NCBI RefSeq assembly: GCF_028561275.1
Contig: NZ_JAQQTF010000004.1
Coordinates: 186,001-250,000, forward strand
Length of the DNA: 64,000 nt
Source: Aureisphaera galaxeae
GTDB taxonomy: Bacteria; Bacteroidota; Bacteroidia; Flavobacteriales; Flavobacteriaceae
Direction of reading: 5' to 3'
Notes under the pieces: model-generated
Seen by the model: the letters and a program-made list of their open reading frames with translations, nothing else
What the model was told of the DNA's origin: nothing
The model's database searches: none
Position numbers and translations under genes: made by a program
Shown here: piece after piece, positions 51,721-59,110 of the stretch
Layout: every line of letters starts with the position of its first letter
Position numbering within the stretch: the first letter of the stretch is position 1

Positions 51721-51834
51721 AGTTGAGGCGTTTAACTGTTTAGTTGTTGAATCGACCTTTCTTTTTCGGTTTTCAGTTGCCAGTCGCAGTTTGCAGTTTT
51801 ACATTTTCAATGTACAGTTCTAGTTGGGCGTATT

Positions 51835-51888
51835 CTGGACACCGAGTGTTTCGAGTGAAATGAGAAATGTATCGAGGTGTCATTTTTT
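51835..51888 (+). repeat. 54-bp dispersed repeat, copy B
   Basis: Second copy of the element at 51667. Ends GACACC and GGTGTC pair with a small bulge, enclosing 'CGAGTGAAATGAGAAATGTA'. The element resembles hairpin repeats found in many Flavobacteriaceae intergenic regions; its function is unknown. Confidence 0.8.
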
Positions 51889-52007
51889 GATTTAGCCGTT
51901 TAATCGAATAAACAACTAAACAATTCAACATTTAACACCCAACACTTAGAACTTAGCACCCAACACTTAAAATTTAAAACTTGGAACTTGTTCCCTAAAA
52001 ACAAAAA

Positions 52008-52027
52008 CCCCCGCACAATGGCGAGGG
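52008..52027 (-). terminator. Terminator of the Kbp-like gene
   Basis: On the minus strand CCCTCGC and GCGGGGG form a 7-bp stem with one wobble pair, followed by TTTTTGTTTTT. It is 26 bp after the stop of the LysM protein gene. Confidence 0.82.
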
Positions 52028-52052
52028 CAACTCTTAAATATGTTGTAGCGAA

Positions 52053-52430
52053 TTAAAGATTCGGGATCGTTAATTCCTGTCCTGGATGAATCATGTCTGG
52101 ATTGTCCAAGATGTGTCTGTTGGCTTCAAAGATAGCAGTGTACTTCATAGGATCTTTGTAGTAGTGCTTTGCAATTTTGCTCAAAGACTCTCCACTAGCC
52201 ACAGTATGACGCGCATAATGAGAAGCATCGGCTACTTTAATGTCTGCTACGATATCCGCTGGGCTTTCTCCACCAGCTGCTTTAATGGCATCCCATAAAA
52301 GATTCTTTTCGTATTGATTGGCAGCAGTACCACTAATGTGAAGTACCCCGTTTTCTTCTTTTACATCTCCGTCTTGGATCTTAAGTTGCTCCCCTAGATC
52401 CAAAACACCTTGATATTTTGCTTTTACCAT
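52053..52430 (-). CDS. BON-LysM protein, Kbp/YgaU-like
   Basis: The 125-residue soluble protein has an N-terminal BON-type domain (about 1-70, 'LHISGTAANQYEKNLLWDAI') and a C-terminal LysM domain ('VASGESLSKIAKHYYKDPMK' to 'HPGQELTIPNL'). This is the layout of E. coli Kbp/YgaU, a cytoplasmic K+-binding protein, and the length is typical. It lacks a signal peptide, as does Kbp. It is monocistronic with its own terminator. Confidence 0.85.
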   Translation of the reverse strand: MVKAKYQGVLDLGEQLKIQDGDVKEENGVLHISGTAANQYEKNLLWDAIKAAGGESPADIVADIKVADASHYARHTVASGESLSKIAKHYYKDPMKYTAIFEANRHILDNPDMIHPGQELTIPNL

Positions 52431-52550
52431 GTTGTCGGTTTTTAAATAATTATAATGTTAAATTTACAAATTTCAATCAAAATGCATTCCCATTTTACGC
52501 TTTAATAAATTGTAAAGATTGGTTTTCGCCAACCCGCAGGGTTTTACCGT

Positions 52551-53618
52551 TTATTGCGTACTGGGAAACCTTCCTTCCGCTACATCTTTTATGAACGTAA
52601 TAAGCCCAGGGAAGAAGTGTTCCTGATCGTCATATTGCGACAAGTGACTTCCGTTGGGGCAATGCAGATAACGTCCATTTTGTACCTCATTGGCCACCCA
52701 TTCCATTTGCTTGGGATCCATGGTGTCGTATTGGGCGCCGATGGATAGGGTAGGGGTCGAAATTTCCTTTAAGCGATCCTTTACATCCCAGTATTTTAAG
52801 GTGGCATCTCCTTTTACCCCGAATTCACTAGGCCCTTGCATAGTGACATAGACATCGGGATTTAGATGGTTAAACCCTCGATTGATGGAATTGGGCCATT
52901 CTTCTACGGGCATTCGGATAACGTGTTTTGGGTAGTAGTGTTCTACAATAAGCCCCAAATATTCTTCATTGCCATAATCTTCTGCCTCTTCATATTTCAT
53001 AATGGTCGCCAATACCTCTTCGGGAAGCTGGGGTGCCAACACCTCTTCGTTGTATTTCATATAATCGGGGATAGAGGGTACCATATTGGAAATGATAAGT
53101 CCTTTCAGGTTCTTCTGATATTTCAACGCATATTCCATTGCCAGAATACCGCCCCACGACTGCCCAAAAAGATAGAAATTGTCCGAGGTAAGCCCCAAGG
53201 CTTTTCGAACCTGTTCCACCTCTTCCACAAAACGGGAAGTCTCCCAAAGGCTGAGGTCTTTCGGCTGATCGCTATAGTAACTTCCCAACTGATCATAGTA
53301 GTAATACTCAATGCCTTCCTGTGGGAAAAAGCCATCAAAACTCTCATAGATTTCATGGGTCATGCCGGGACCTCCATGAAGCAACAATACTTTTATTTTC
53401 GGGTTGTTCCCTACACGTTTGGTCCAGACCTTGAAATTCCCTTTTGGAGTCTCTATGGGAATCATTTTTATTCCACCGCTAAACTGATCGTCACGTCCCT
53501 CGAAGGACCAATAATCGACCGTTTCTTGGGTTTGGGTTTCTTTTTCTGAAGTTTCCGTACTCGTATTACAGGACATACCCATGGCAACCACTACCATGAG
53601 GGAGAAGATAAGTCTCAT
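52551..53618 (-). CDS. Proline iminopeptidase-like alpha/beta hydrolase lipoprotein (S33)
   Basis: The 355-residue lipoprotein has a signal ending 'VAMGMSC'. The S33 fold has the oxyanion motif 'LLHGGPGMTHE' (81-85 HGGPG) and the nucleophile S154 in 'FGQSWGGILAMEYAL'. The Asp ('GAQYDTMDP') and His ('NGSHLSQYDD') complete the triad. It should release N-terminal proline or another residue from peptides at the envelope. It heads a run of co-directional genes towards the left. Confidence 0.85.
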   Translation of the reverse strand: MRLIFSLMVVVAMGMSCNTSTETSEKETQTQETVDYWSFEGRDDQFSGGIKMIPIETPKGNFKVWTKRVGNNPKIKVLLLHGGPGMTHEIYESFDGFFPQEGIEYYYYDQLGSYYSDQPKDLSLWETSRFVEEVEQVRKALGLTSDNFYLFGQSWGGILAMEYALKYQKNLKGLIISNMVPSIPDYMKYNEEVLAPQLPEEVLATIMKYEEAEDYGNEEYLGLIVEHYYPKHVIRMPVEEWPNSINRGFNHLNPDVYVTMQGPSEFGVKGDATLKYWDVKDRLKEISTPTLSIGAQYDTMDPKQMEWVANEVQNGRYLHCPNGSHLSQYDDQEHFFPGLITFIKDVAEGRFPSTQ

Positions 53619-53621
53619 AAT

Positions 53622-54392
53622 CTATGTGTTTTTGAAGTTTTCCGATAGGTAAGTTACAACTTCCTCCTGAGATAGGGCAGAAAACTTTTCATAGCGCTTG
53701 GGGCTATGCACATCGATAATCTCATCTATTGCGTCTTTAACAAGGGCCTCGTTTTCCCAATCATTCAAAGCTGAAACCACTTTCGGAAGGCATCCTTTCT
53801 TGTAGCTAATTTGCCCAATAACATGTACCAAGGTATCCCGAACCCTTCGTGTTTCATCGTGCTGAAGGGTTTCCAAAAGGGGAAGTATGTCTTCGGGATG
53901 GGTACGTCCCCGAAGTTCGATACCGTGGCAGATTTCCCTGCGTACTTCTTTATCTGGATGATGTAAATATCCTTTCGCCCATGAAAGCGTAGGTTTAGGA
54001 TTCTTTTGCCCCATTTTCTTTAGGGAACCGATCACGGCATTTCGAACGCGATGGTGAGCATCGAACAAGGCTTCATCGAAAAAATGGACGACCTTCTCAA
54101 ACTGAAACGTGCCAATTTCACCAGCAGCATTAATCACGGTTTGGCGTATAAACTCACTTTCGTTGTTTTTAAGTTGAGTAAGGCATTGCAGTACATGAGT
54201 CCGCAAACTGGCTTGCTGATTGTAAATACGACCCATGCCCAAATAAGCAGCTTTGCGAATGTAGGTGTCCTCATAGTTAAAGTATTCCAGCATAGGGGTG
54301 TTTTCTCCCGATTGGAGCGCTTGCTGCATTTCATACTGAATGTCGGCTACCTTTTTAGCTCGTTCTTCTTTGGTTAGGTCATAAAATCCCAC
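53622..54392 (-). CDS. HEAT-repeat protein
   Basis: The 256-residue cytoplasmic protein consists of HEAT-type helical pairs ('YFNYEDTYIRKAAYLGMGRI', 'DAHHRVRNAVIGSLKKMGQK', 'HPDKEVRREICHGIELRGRT', 'DETRRVRDTLVHVIGQIS'). These scaffolds bind other proteins. It lies 3 bp upstream of the S33 gene and 2 bp downstream of the DUF3291 gene, so all three form an operon. No partner can be named. Confidence 0.8.
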   Translation of the reverse strand: MGFYDLTKEERAKKVADIQYEMQQALQSGENTPMLEYFNYEDTYIRKAAYLGMGRIYNQQASLRTHVLQCLTQLKNNESEFIRQTVINAAGEIGTFQFEKVVHFFDEALFDAHHRVRNAVIGSLKKMGQKNPKPTLSWAKGYLHHPDKEVRREICHGIELRGRTHPEDILPLLETLQHDETRRVRDTLVHVIGQISYKKGCLPKVVSALNDWENEALVKDAIDEIIDVHSPKRYEKFSALSQEEVVTYLSENFKNT

Positions 54393-54394
54393 GG

Positions 54395-54826
54395 CTAGTA
54401 ATCGCTTTTAAAAGTAAAGGCGTATTTGCTTTCTCCATGCTCCCAAAGATGTTCCAGTCGCTCTTTTCCCTCGGTTATGGTAGGGATATGTCCGTCATCC
54501 ACGTACCAAAGCACCATGTGTATTTTGGCCATTTTGGAAAACCATTCCCTTTTCCTTTTGAAGATTTCAACATGTCCAGATTGGTAAACAAATTCGAAAA
54601 GGCTTTGTTTGTCTTCCCAAACGCTCATGTTTACGATCATGGATTCATTTTCATATGCCTGAATGTCATAGGCATGATCTGCATCATCGCTCTTCAACCG
54701 CCATATAAAGCCTTTGTGATCATCGGCAAGGGCATTGAGGCGATCTATGTTGTTTACAAAATCGGCCATGACAGGGCTATCCATAGGGGCCAGCGCTTCG
54801 GCTATATTGAATTGAGCTAAGGGCAT
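54395..54826 (-). CDS. DUF3291 domain-containing protein
   Basis: The 143-residue cytoplasmic protein has the DUF3291 pattern: 'PLAQFNIAEALAPMDSPVMA' at the start, 'NRLNALADDHKGFIWRLKSD' in the middle and 'NMSVWEDKQSLFEFVYQSGH' later. It is a ferredoxin-like dimeric alpha/beta-barrel type domain resembling ABM monooxygenases. No substrate is known. It is the first gene of the operon with the HEAT and S33 genes. Confidence 0.82.
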   Translation of the reverse strand: MPLAQFNIAEALAPMDSPVMADFVNNIDRLNALADDHKGFIWRLKSDDADHAYDIQAYENESMIVNMSVWEDKQSLFEFVYQSGHVEIFKRKREWFSKMAKIHMVLWYVDDGHIPTITEGKERLEHLWEHGESKYAFTFKSDY

Positions 54827-54887
54827 TGAATGAATTTTTCAGAAAGATACTTAAAGGAGAAAAACTAGGGAAATAAAAAAAGGCACC

Positions 54888-54989
54888 TCAATTAGAGCAG
54901 TTCTGGTTGACGCAAACCTTACATTTCCGTCTGGGGAGATGACCAAAACCATAATCTTGGTGCCGATACTGTATAGTCGCTAAACTAAT
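54888..54989 (-). CDS. Possible 33-residue Cys-rich peptide or small RNA
   Basis: The minus strand has a perfect -7 element (TATATTTG, 55010-55017) about 20 bp upstream of an open frame that ends 'YGFGHLPRRKCKVCVNQNC' plus Ser-Asn. The stop is followed by GGTGCC and a T-run (54871-54880), as at a transcript end. No ATG, GTG or TTG is in frame; ATT at 54989 would be the start, which is rare. GGCACC inside the frame could pair with the terminal GGTGCC. It is either a tiny Cys-rich peptide or a structured RNA. Confidence 0.3.
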   Translation of the reverse strand: MSLATIQYRHQDYGFGHLPRRKCKVCVNQNCSN

Positions 54990-55009
54990 TTTCGTAAAGT
55001 TGAACCCAA

Positions 55010-55017
55010 ATATAAAC
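55010..55017 (-). promoter_or_regulatory. Consensus -7 element without an annotated gene
   Basis: TATATTTG on the minus strand matches TAnnTTTG at all positions. TTTCG lies near -33. The transcript would begin near 55003 and reach the T-run at 54871-54880, about 125 nt. Confidence 0.4.
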
Positions 55018-55078
55018 GAAACGAATCGAAACTAAAAATTACAGCTATTTATTTAACCATAATTCCTTTTAAATTAAG

Positions 55079-55651
55079 CTACATTCTCGATTTTATATTG
55101 GCTTTGCAAAGCCGAATAATCTCAGAAATCCGCTTTTGTCGGGTTTCTTCCCGCTTCGCACCATAAAGCCAGCTTAGATAGCTTTTTCTATACCCAAAAG
55201 CGAAGTTTTGATAGTTTTCAAAAGCCTGAGGGGATGCATCGAAGGCCTTTCGTAAATCTTCTGGAATCACTCCGTTTTCTACATCGTCCATGGCGCTCCA
55301 AGTACCGGTTTCCTTGGCCAATTCTATCATTTTCCATCCACTTTCGTGAATAAGTCCTTCCATTTCAAGGATTTCGATGTAGGATTTATTTAGCTTGCTC
55401 CATGTGCTCTTAGGGTTACGCGGACAGAAGTATTGCCTTCGTTTTCCGCCTCCCAAACTCTTTACGGTACTATCTATCCAACCAAAACACAAGGCGACCT
55501 TAACGGCTTCTTCCCACCGCATGGTAGGGATGCCCGTTTCCAGTTTATAGAAAATAAGGTATATCCCCTTAGGATAGCGGTCGTGGTTGAGCAATAGCCA
55601 CTCATGCCATTCTACATCCCTGGGAAAATACAGTTCGGGTCTTTCTTCCAT
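55079..55651 (-). CDS. YdeI/OmpD-associated (OmdA) family protein
   Basis: The 190-residue cytoplasmic protein fits the family: 'ELYFPRDVEWHEWLLLNHD', 'WEEAVKVALCFGWIDSTVKS', 'QYFCPRNPKSTWSKLNKSYI' and 'GYRKSYLSWLYGAKREETRQ'. The family is linked to bacteriocin protection in some bacteria, but the activity is unproven. The start overlaps the M1 peptidase stop by one base. Confidence 0.85.
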   Translation of the reverse strand: MEERPELYFPRDVEWHEWLLLNHDRYPKGIYLIFYKLETGIPTMRWEEAVKVALCFGWIDSTVKSLGGGKRRQYFCPRNPKSTWSKLNKSYIEILEMEGLIHESGWKMIELAKETGTWSAMDDVENGVIPEDLRKAFDASPQAFENYQNFAFGYRKSYLSWLYGAKREETRQKRISEIIRLCKANIKSRM

Positions 55652-57270
55652 TATGGGTTTATTCGTGCAGCATCTACGTAAAAGTCGATCTTAATGGAAG
55701 CTTCTTTAATAGTCGATCCAAATTCTTTAGTATTCCATTCGGCTTTGGGATACATCCATTCTTCCTTTCCATTTATCAGCATGATCACTGGCATATCGAA
55801 CTTGTCAATGATGTTTGTGTAGCGATATTTGAGGTTTTTACCGTCTATTTCATATTCTACCTTCGGAACCATGGTAGTTCTTAGATACTGCTCCCAGAAT
55901 TCGGTGAGGTCAATGCCTGTTTCCTTGCTTAGGAATGCTTCCACTTCTTTAGAGGAAACTGTTTTATGATAGAACACCTCATTCATTTTTCTGAGGATAT
56001 TCCGCCATTTCTTATCGTCTTCCAAAAGTTGTCTTAATGTATGCAGGATATTGGCGCCTTTATAATACATGTCACCACTACCTTCATTTCTCACCCCGTA
56101 GGTACCTATAAGGGGTCGATCATTCTGAATACCCCTACGGGTCCCCGTCACATATTCACTGGAAGCTACTGGCCCGAAATGATAATCTAAATAGAGATTC
56201 TCACTATAGGCTGTAAAGCCCTCGTGTATCCACATATCGGCGACATCCTTATTGGTAATATTGTTAGCAAACCACTCGTGACCTGCCTCGTGAATGATGA
56301 TAAAATCGAAGCGCAGGCCCCAGCCACTTCCGCTAAGGTCACTACCTAAATATCCATTCTCATATTTGTTTCCGTAGGTAACACTACTTTGGTGCTCCAT
56401 ACCCAAGTAAGGTACTTCTACCAGCTTAAAGCTATCTTCGTAAAAAGGGTAGGGGCCAAACCAGTATTCGAACGCATTCATCATCATAGGAACTTGTTCG
56501 AATTGAACCTCAGCCTTCTCTAAGTTTTCACGCAATACCCAATAATCTAGATCCAGCATGCCTTTTATGCCTTCGTGCTTTTCCGAAAAGTTCACATAAT
56601 CCCCAATATTCACATTCACGCCGTAATTATTGATAGGGTTTACTACCTTCCAATGCCAAGTCTTGGTTGTTCCATGATCGTCGGTTTTTTGAAGCCTTCC
56701 GTTGCCTACTGCAACCAAATGTGATGGTGCTGTAATGGCTAGATCCAAGCCTTTGTCGGGTTCATCTTCTGGATGATCCTTATTGGGCCACCAAATGCTA
56801 GCTCCAATACCCTGATTGGCAGTAGCAATAAAATCATTGCCCGCGCTATCCTTGTCCCAGGTAAATCCACCATCCCAAGGAGCACGTACAGCAACTTTTG
56901 GAGCGCCGGAAAAGTGAAGGGTAATTTTATTTACTTGTCCTTCTTTTTGCTTTTTTAGTTTGATATAATGAACGGCTCCTTCCTTCTTTATAGATAGTTC
57001 CTTTCCGTTTTGCACGGCTTTATCAATTTTCATAGGGTTTTGGAGTTCTATCTGCATCACTCTCTTGCTTTCCAAAACCGTATAGGTAATGGTATTGGTG
57101 CCTTTTATAGATTTTGTGGAAGGAAATACCTCCACGGAAAGATCGTAATGCTGAAGGTCCCACCAGGCCCTTTCTGGGGTGATGGAGCCCATAAGGCGAT
57201 CCTGTTCGCTAAAGGTTTGCGCTCCTGCAGTAATTGTGAGCAATAAAACCCATAATCGTATCAATTTCAT
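55651..57270 (-). CDS. M1 family aminopeptidase, exported
   Basis: The protein has 539 residues from the ATG at 57270 (signal 'LWVLLLTITAGAQ'). A longer in-frame start at 57378 would run into the upstream gene. The zinc site is 'IIHEAGHEWFANN' (H327, E328, H331) with the third ligand E350 ('IHEGFTAYSENLY') 18 residues later, and 'GMEHQSSVTYGNKYENGYL' is the exopeptidase-type motif. It removes N-terminal residues from peptides in the periplasm. It is short for M1 proteins and lacks the large C-terminal domain. Confidence 0.88.
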   Translation of the reverse strand: MKLIRLWVLLLTITAGAQTFSEQDRLMGSITPERAWWDLQHYDLSVEVFPSTKSIKGTNTITYTVLESKRVMQIELQNPMKIDKAVQNGKELSIKKEGAVHYIKLKKQKEGQVNKITLHFSGAPKVAVRAPWDGGFTWDKDSAGNDFIATANQGIGASIWWPNKDHPEDEPDKGLDLAITAPSHLVAVGNGRLQKTDDHGTTKTWHWKVVNPINNYGVNVNIGDYVNFSEKHEGIKGMLDLDYWVLRENLEKAEVQFEQVPMMMNAFEYWFGPYPFYEDSFKLVEVPYLGMEHQSSVTYGNKYENGYLGSDLSGSGWGLRFDFIIIHEAGHEWFANNITNKDVADMWIHEGFTAYSENLYLDYHFGPVASSEYVTGTRRGIQNDRPLIGTYGVRNEGSGDMYYKGANILHTLRQLLEDDKKWRNILRKMNEVFYHKTVSSKEVEAFLSKETGIDLTEFWEQYLRTTMVPKVEYEIDGKNLKYRYTNIIDKFDMPVIMLINGKEEWMYPKAEWNTKEFGSTIKEASIKIDFYVDAARINP

Positions 57271-57283
57271 AAATCGGTTTAAA

Positions 57284-58618
57284 TTAATTCCTAAAAGTAC
57301 CTTCTGGGAAAGCCACCACACTTTCGTGGCCATCTTTACCCACAGCGGCAACTCCGAAAAGGTAATTATCAATAACAATGCCTTCCAAGGTATAGGCTAA
57401 GACATCGCCTACAAATCTACTGTAATCCCAAGTAGGGGAGGTGGTGTCCCTCCAGTAAATTTTATATCCCACGGTACCTTCAACCTTATCCCATTTTAAC
57501 TTGGTCGAAGGTTCTACAATGCCACCAATCTTTACGTTATTTGGAGCGGGTGGGGCAGATGCCAGACTCGCCATAGTTATCGCATTAACCCCAGTAAGTT
57601 TAGCTGCATAGTCGAAGTTGACAAATTTCAGTTTATCACCGTATTCTATTCCATTTTCATTACGGATGTCTTGATGCTGCTGCGTATAGTTTTCGTGTGC
57701 TTCCATGATTCGAATACCCGGAAAGCCCACATCGCAGAACGGGCGATGATGTCCGCCTCGTCCGAAACGATCCAAGCGATAAACAAGCATAGGATTCATT
57801 TCTGGCATATAAGTTTGAGTAGTTTTATGGACATAGCGTGCCAACTGACGCGAAATACCATCTACTTCGCCACCGGTATATCGTCTTCGTTTTCTGCTGT
57901 CTTCGGACTCTGTAGGAGGAACGGGTTCACTAAAAATTCGGAAATCACGATTGCTAATCACCCCATCTACTCCAGTAATGTTTCCGATCATATCATTATT
58001 GAGTACTCCAATAATCTCCCATCCATTTTCCTTAGCGTAATTGGCAAATCCCTTTCCGCCAAAAAGCCCCTGCTCCTCACCACTCAATCCCAAATAAACA
58101 ATGCTGCTTTCGAAAGAATACTTACTCAATATACGGGCTGCTTCTATAGCTCCGGCCATTCCACTGGCATTGTCGTTAGCTCCAGGGGAGTCATCGGTAT
58201 AATTATTGGGATCGCTTACGCGGGAGTCGATATCCCCGCTCATAATGATATATCGATTGGGGTATTTGGTGCCTTTTTGAACGGCGGCTACATTCACCAC
58301 CCAAACGTCTTTGGTAATCCTTCCATTGGTACCTTCCTTTACCAAGTCCTTTTGGTAGAATACGTCCAAGCATCCATTGCATTCTTGGGAGACCTTATCG
58401 AATTCTGCCTTGATCCAGCGTCGTGCGGCTCCAATTCCTCGTGTGTCCGACACCGTATCGCTTAAGGTATGGCGCGTTCCGAAATTGGCTAAGGTGGCAA
58501 TGTCCTTTTCTAGGCGATCTGCAGAAACCCCGGCAATGATATCGTACATCTTAGGGTCTGTCTGTGCATTCAGTAAAAACGCATTCAGAATAAATAAGAG
58601 GAGTAGATTTTTTTTCAT
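57284..58618 (-). CDS. M28 family zinc peptidase with C-terminal Fn3-like domain
   Basis: The 444-residue protein has a signal ending 'AFLLNAQ'. The M28 domain shows the metal ligands in 'IMSGDIDSR', 'SPGANDNASGMAGAIEAA' and 'GLSGEEQGLFG', with 'GVLNNDMIGN' and the late His in 'RIMEAHENYTQQHQD'. A Fn3-like domain (about 355-440) ends the protein. It probably degrades peptides in the periplasm along with the M1 enzyme downstream (14 bp away). Confidence 0.85.
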   Translation of the reverse strand: MKKNLLLLFILNAFLLNAQTDPKMYDIIAGVSADRLEKDIATLANFGTRHTLSDTVSDTRGIGAARRWIKAEFDKVSQECNGCLDVFYQKDLVKEGTNGRITKDVWVVNVAAVQKGTKYPNRYIIMSGDIDSRVSDPNNYTDDSPGANDNASGMAGAIEAARILSKYSFESSIVYLGLSGEEQGLFGGKGFANYAKENGWEIIGVLNNDMIGNITGVDGVISNRDFRIFSEPVPPTESEDSRKRRRYTGGEVDGISRQLARYVHKTTQTYMPEMNPMLVYRLDRFGRGGHHRPFCDVGFPGIRIMEAHENYTQQHQDIRNENGIEYGDKLKFVNFDYAAKLTGVNAITMASLASAPPAPNNVKIGGIVEPSTKLKWDKVEGTVGYKIYWRDTTSPTWDYSRFVGDVLAYTLEGIVIDNYLFGVAAVGKDGHESVVAFPEGTFRN

Positions 58619-58662
58619 GGCTTATGTAATTCACTAAAATTAGTAAAAATTATAGCGCCAAA

Positions 58663-59109
58663 TTATTGCCTCGTTAAAACAATAAGCTCTTGAGAATTTA
58701 TGGGAGCGTTGACTCCATTATAGCGGAGGGAATCTAAGTTGTAAGAGATGCAGCAGGTTTGTTCGGTAACAGTGAAGTTAACGGTTAATGTATCCACTTC
58801 CGTTTCATCCAATTCCAAGAAATAGGTAGTTCCTGTTTCGATTTCCGGATAGCGGATATGTAATACATCGTTCTGTTGCTGAAAGGTCTTTACATATAGG
58901 GTAGTGGTGGGGGTATAAAATTTGAAGGAATCCCCCACGAAAACGGAATTTATGAGCGGGTTGCCGTCTGTGTCCTGAATGTTGATTAAAAACGAATTTG
59001 GAGGACATGTAACCGTAGTACAATTGGGAGATCTGTCTTCCTCCCCTTCACAGCTAAGAAGCAACAAGAAGGATACGAATACAAAGAAGGTATAGGAAAT
59101 GAGCCTCAT
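58663..59109 (-). CDS. Hypothetical lipoprotein
   Basis: The 148-residue lipoprotein has a signal ending 'FLLLLSC'. The mature part ('GNPLINSVFVGDSFKFYTP') is beta-rich and may be an Ig-like or prealbumin-type domain. There is a Cys pair at 'EQTCCISYNL'. The family is not recognised. It lies one base after the stop of the propeller-NTF2 gene. Confidence 0.65.
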   Translation of the reverse strand: MRLISYTFFVFVSFLLLLSCEGEEDRSPNCTTVTCPPNSFLINIQDTDGNPLINSVFVGDSFKFYTPTTTLYVKTFQQQNDVLHIRYPEIETGTTYFLELDETEVDTLTVNFTVTEQTCCISYNLDSLRYNGVNAPINSQELIVLTRQ

Positions 59110-59110
59110 G

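Larger units (their letters stand above)
51495..52052. other. Intergenic region made of decayed repeats
   Basis: This stretch of more than 500 bp contains no convincing gene. It holds the 20-bp units (51515-51554, 51770-51789), two 54-bp copies (51667 and 51835), a 12-bp inverted pair TGTTTAGTTGTT/AACAACTAAACA (51737-51748, 51911-51922), a degenerate AACACTTA-type tract (51926-51994) and a terminator (52008-52027). Confidence 0.6.

Noticed and set aside
51667-51888. The two 54-bp repeats as a CRISPR array
   Set aside because: There are only two copies 114 bp apart, with no spacer regularity and no cas genes. They are hairpin repeats.
51495-52052. Insertion sequence or transposon remnant
   Set aside because: No transposase fragment, no terminal repeats with target duplication; only small repeats are seen.
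52866-53549. A 227-codon open frame on the + strand
   Set aside because: It is antisense to the S33 hydrolase gene, which keeps its triad and lipobox. No domain is visible.
57671-58465. A 264-codon open frame on the + strand
   Set aside because: It is antisense to the M28 peptidase gene with intact metal ligands.
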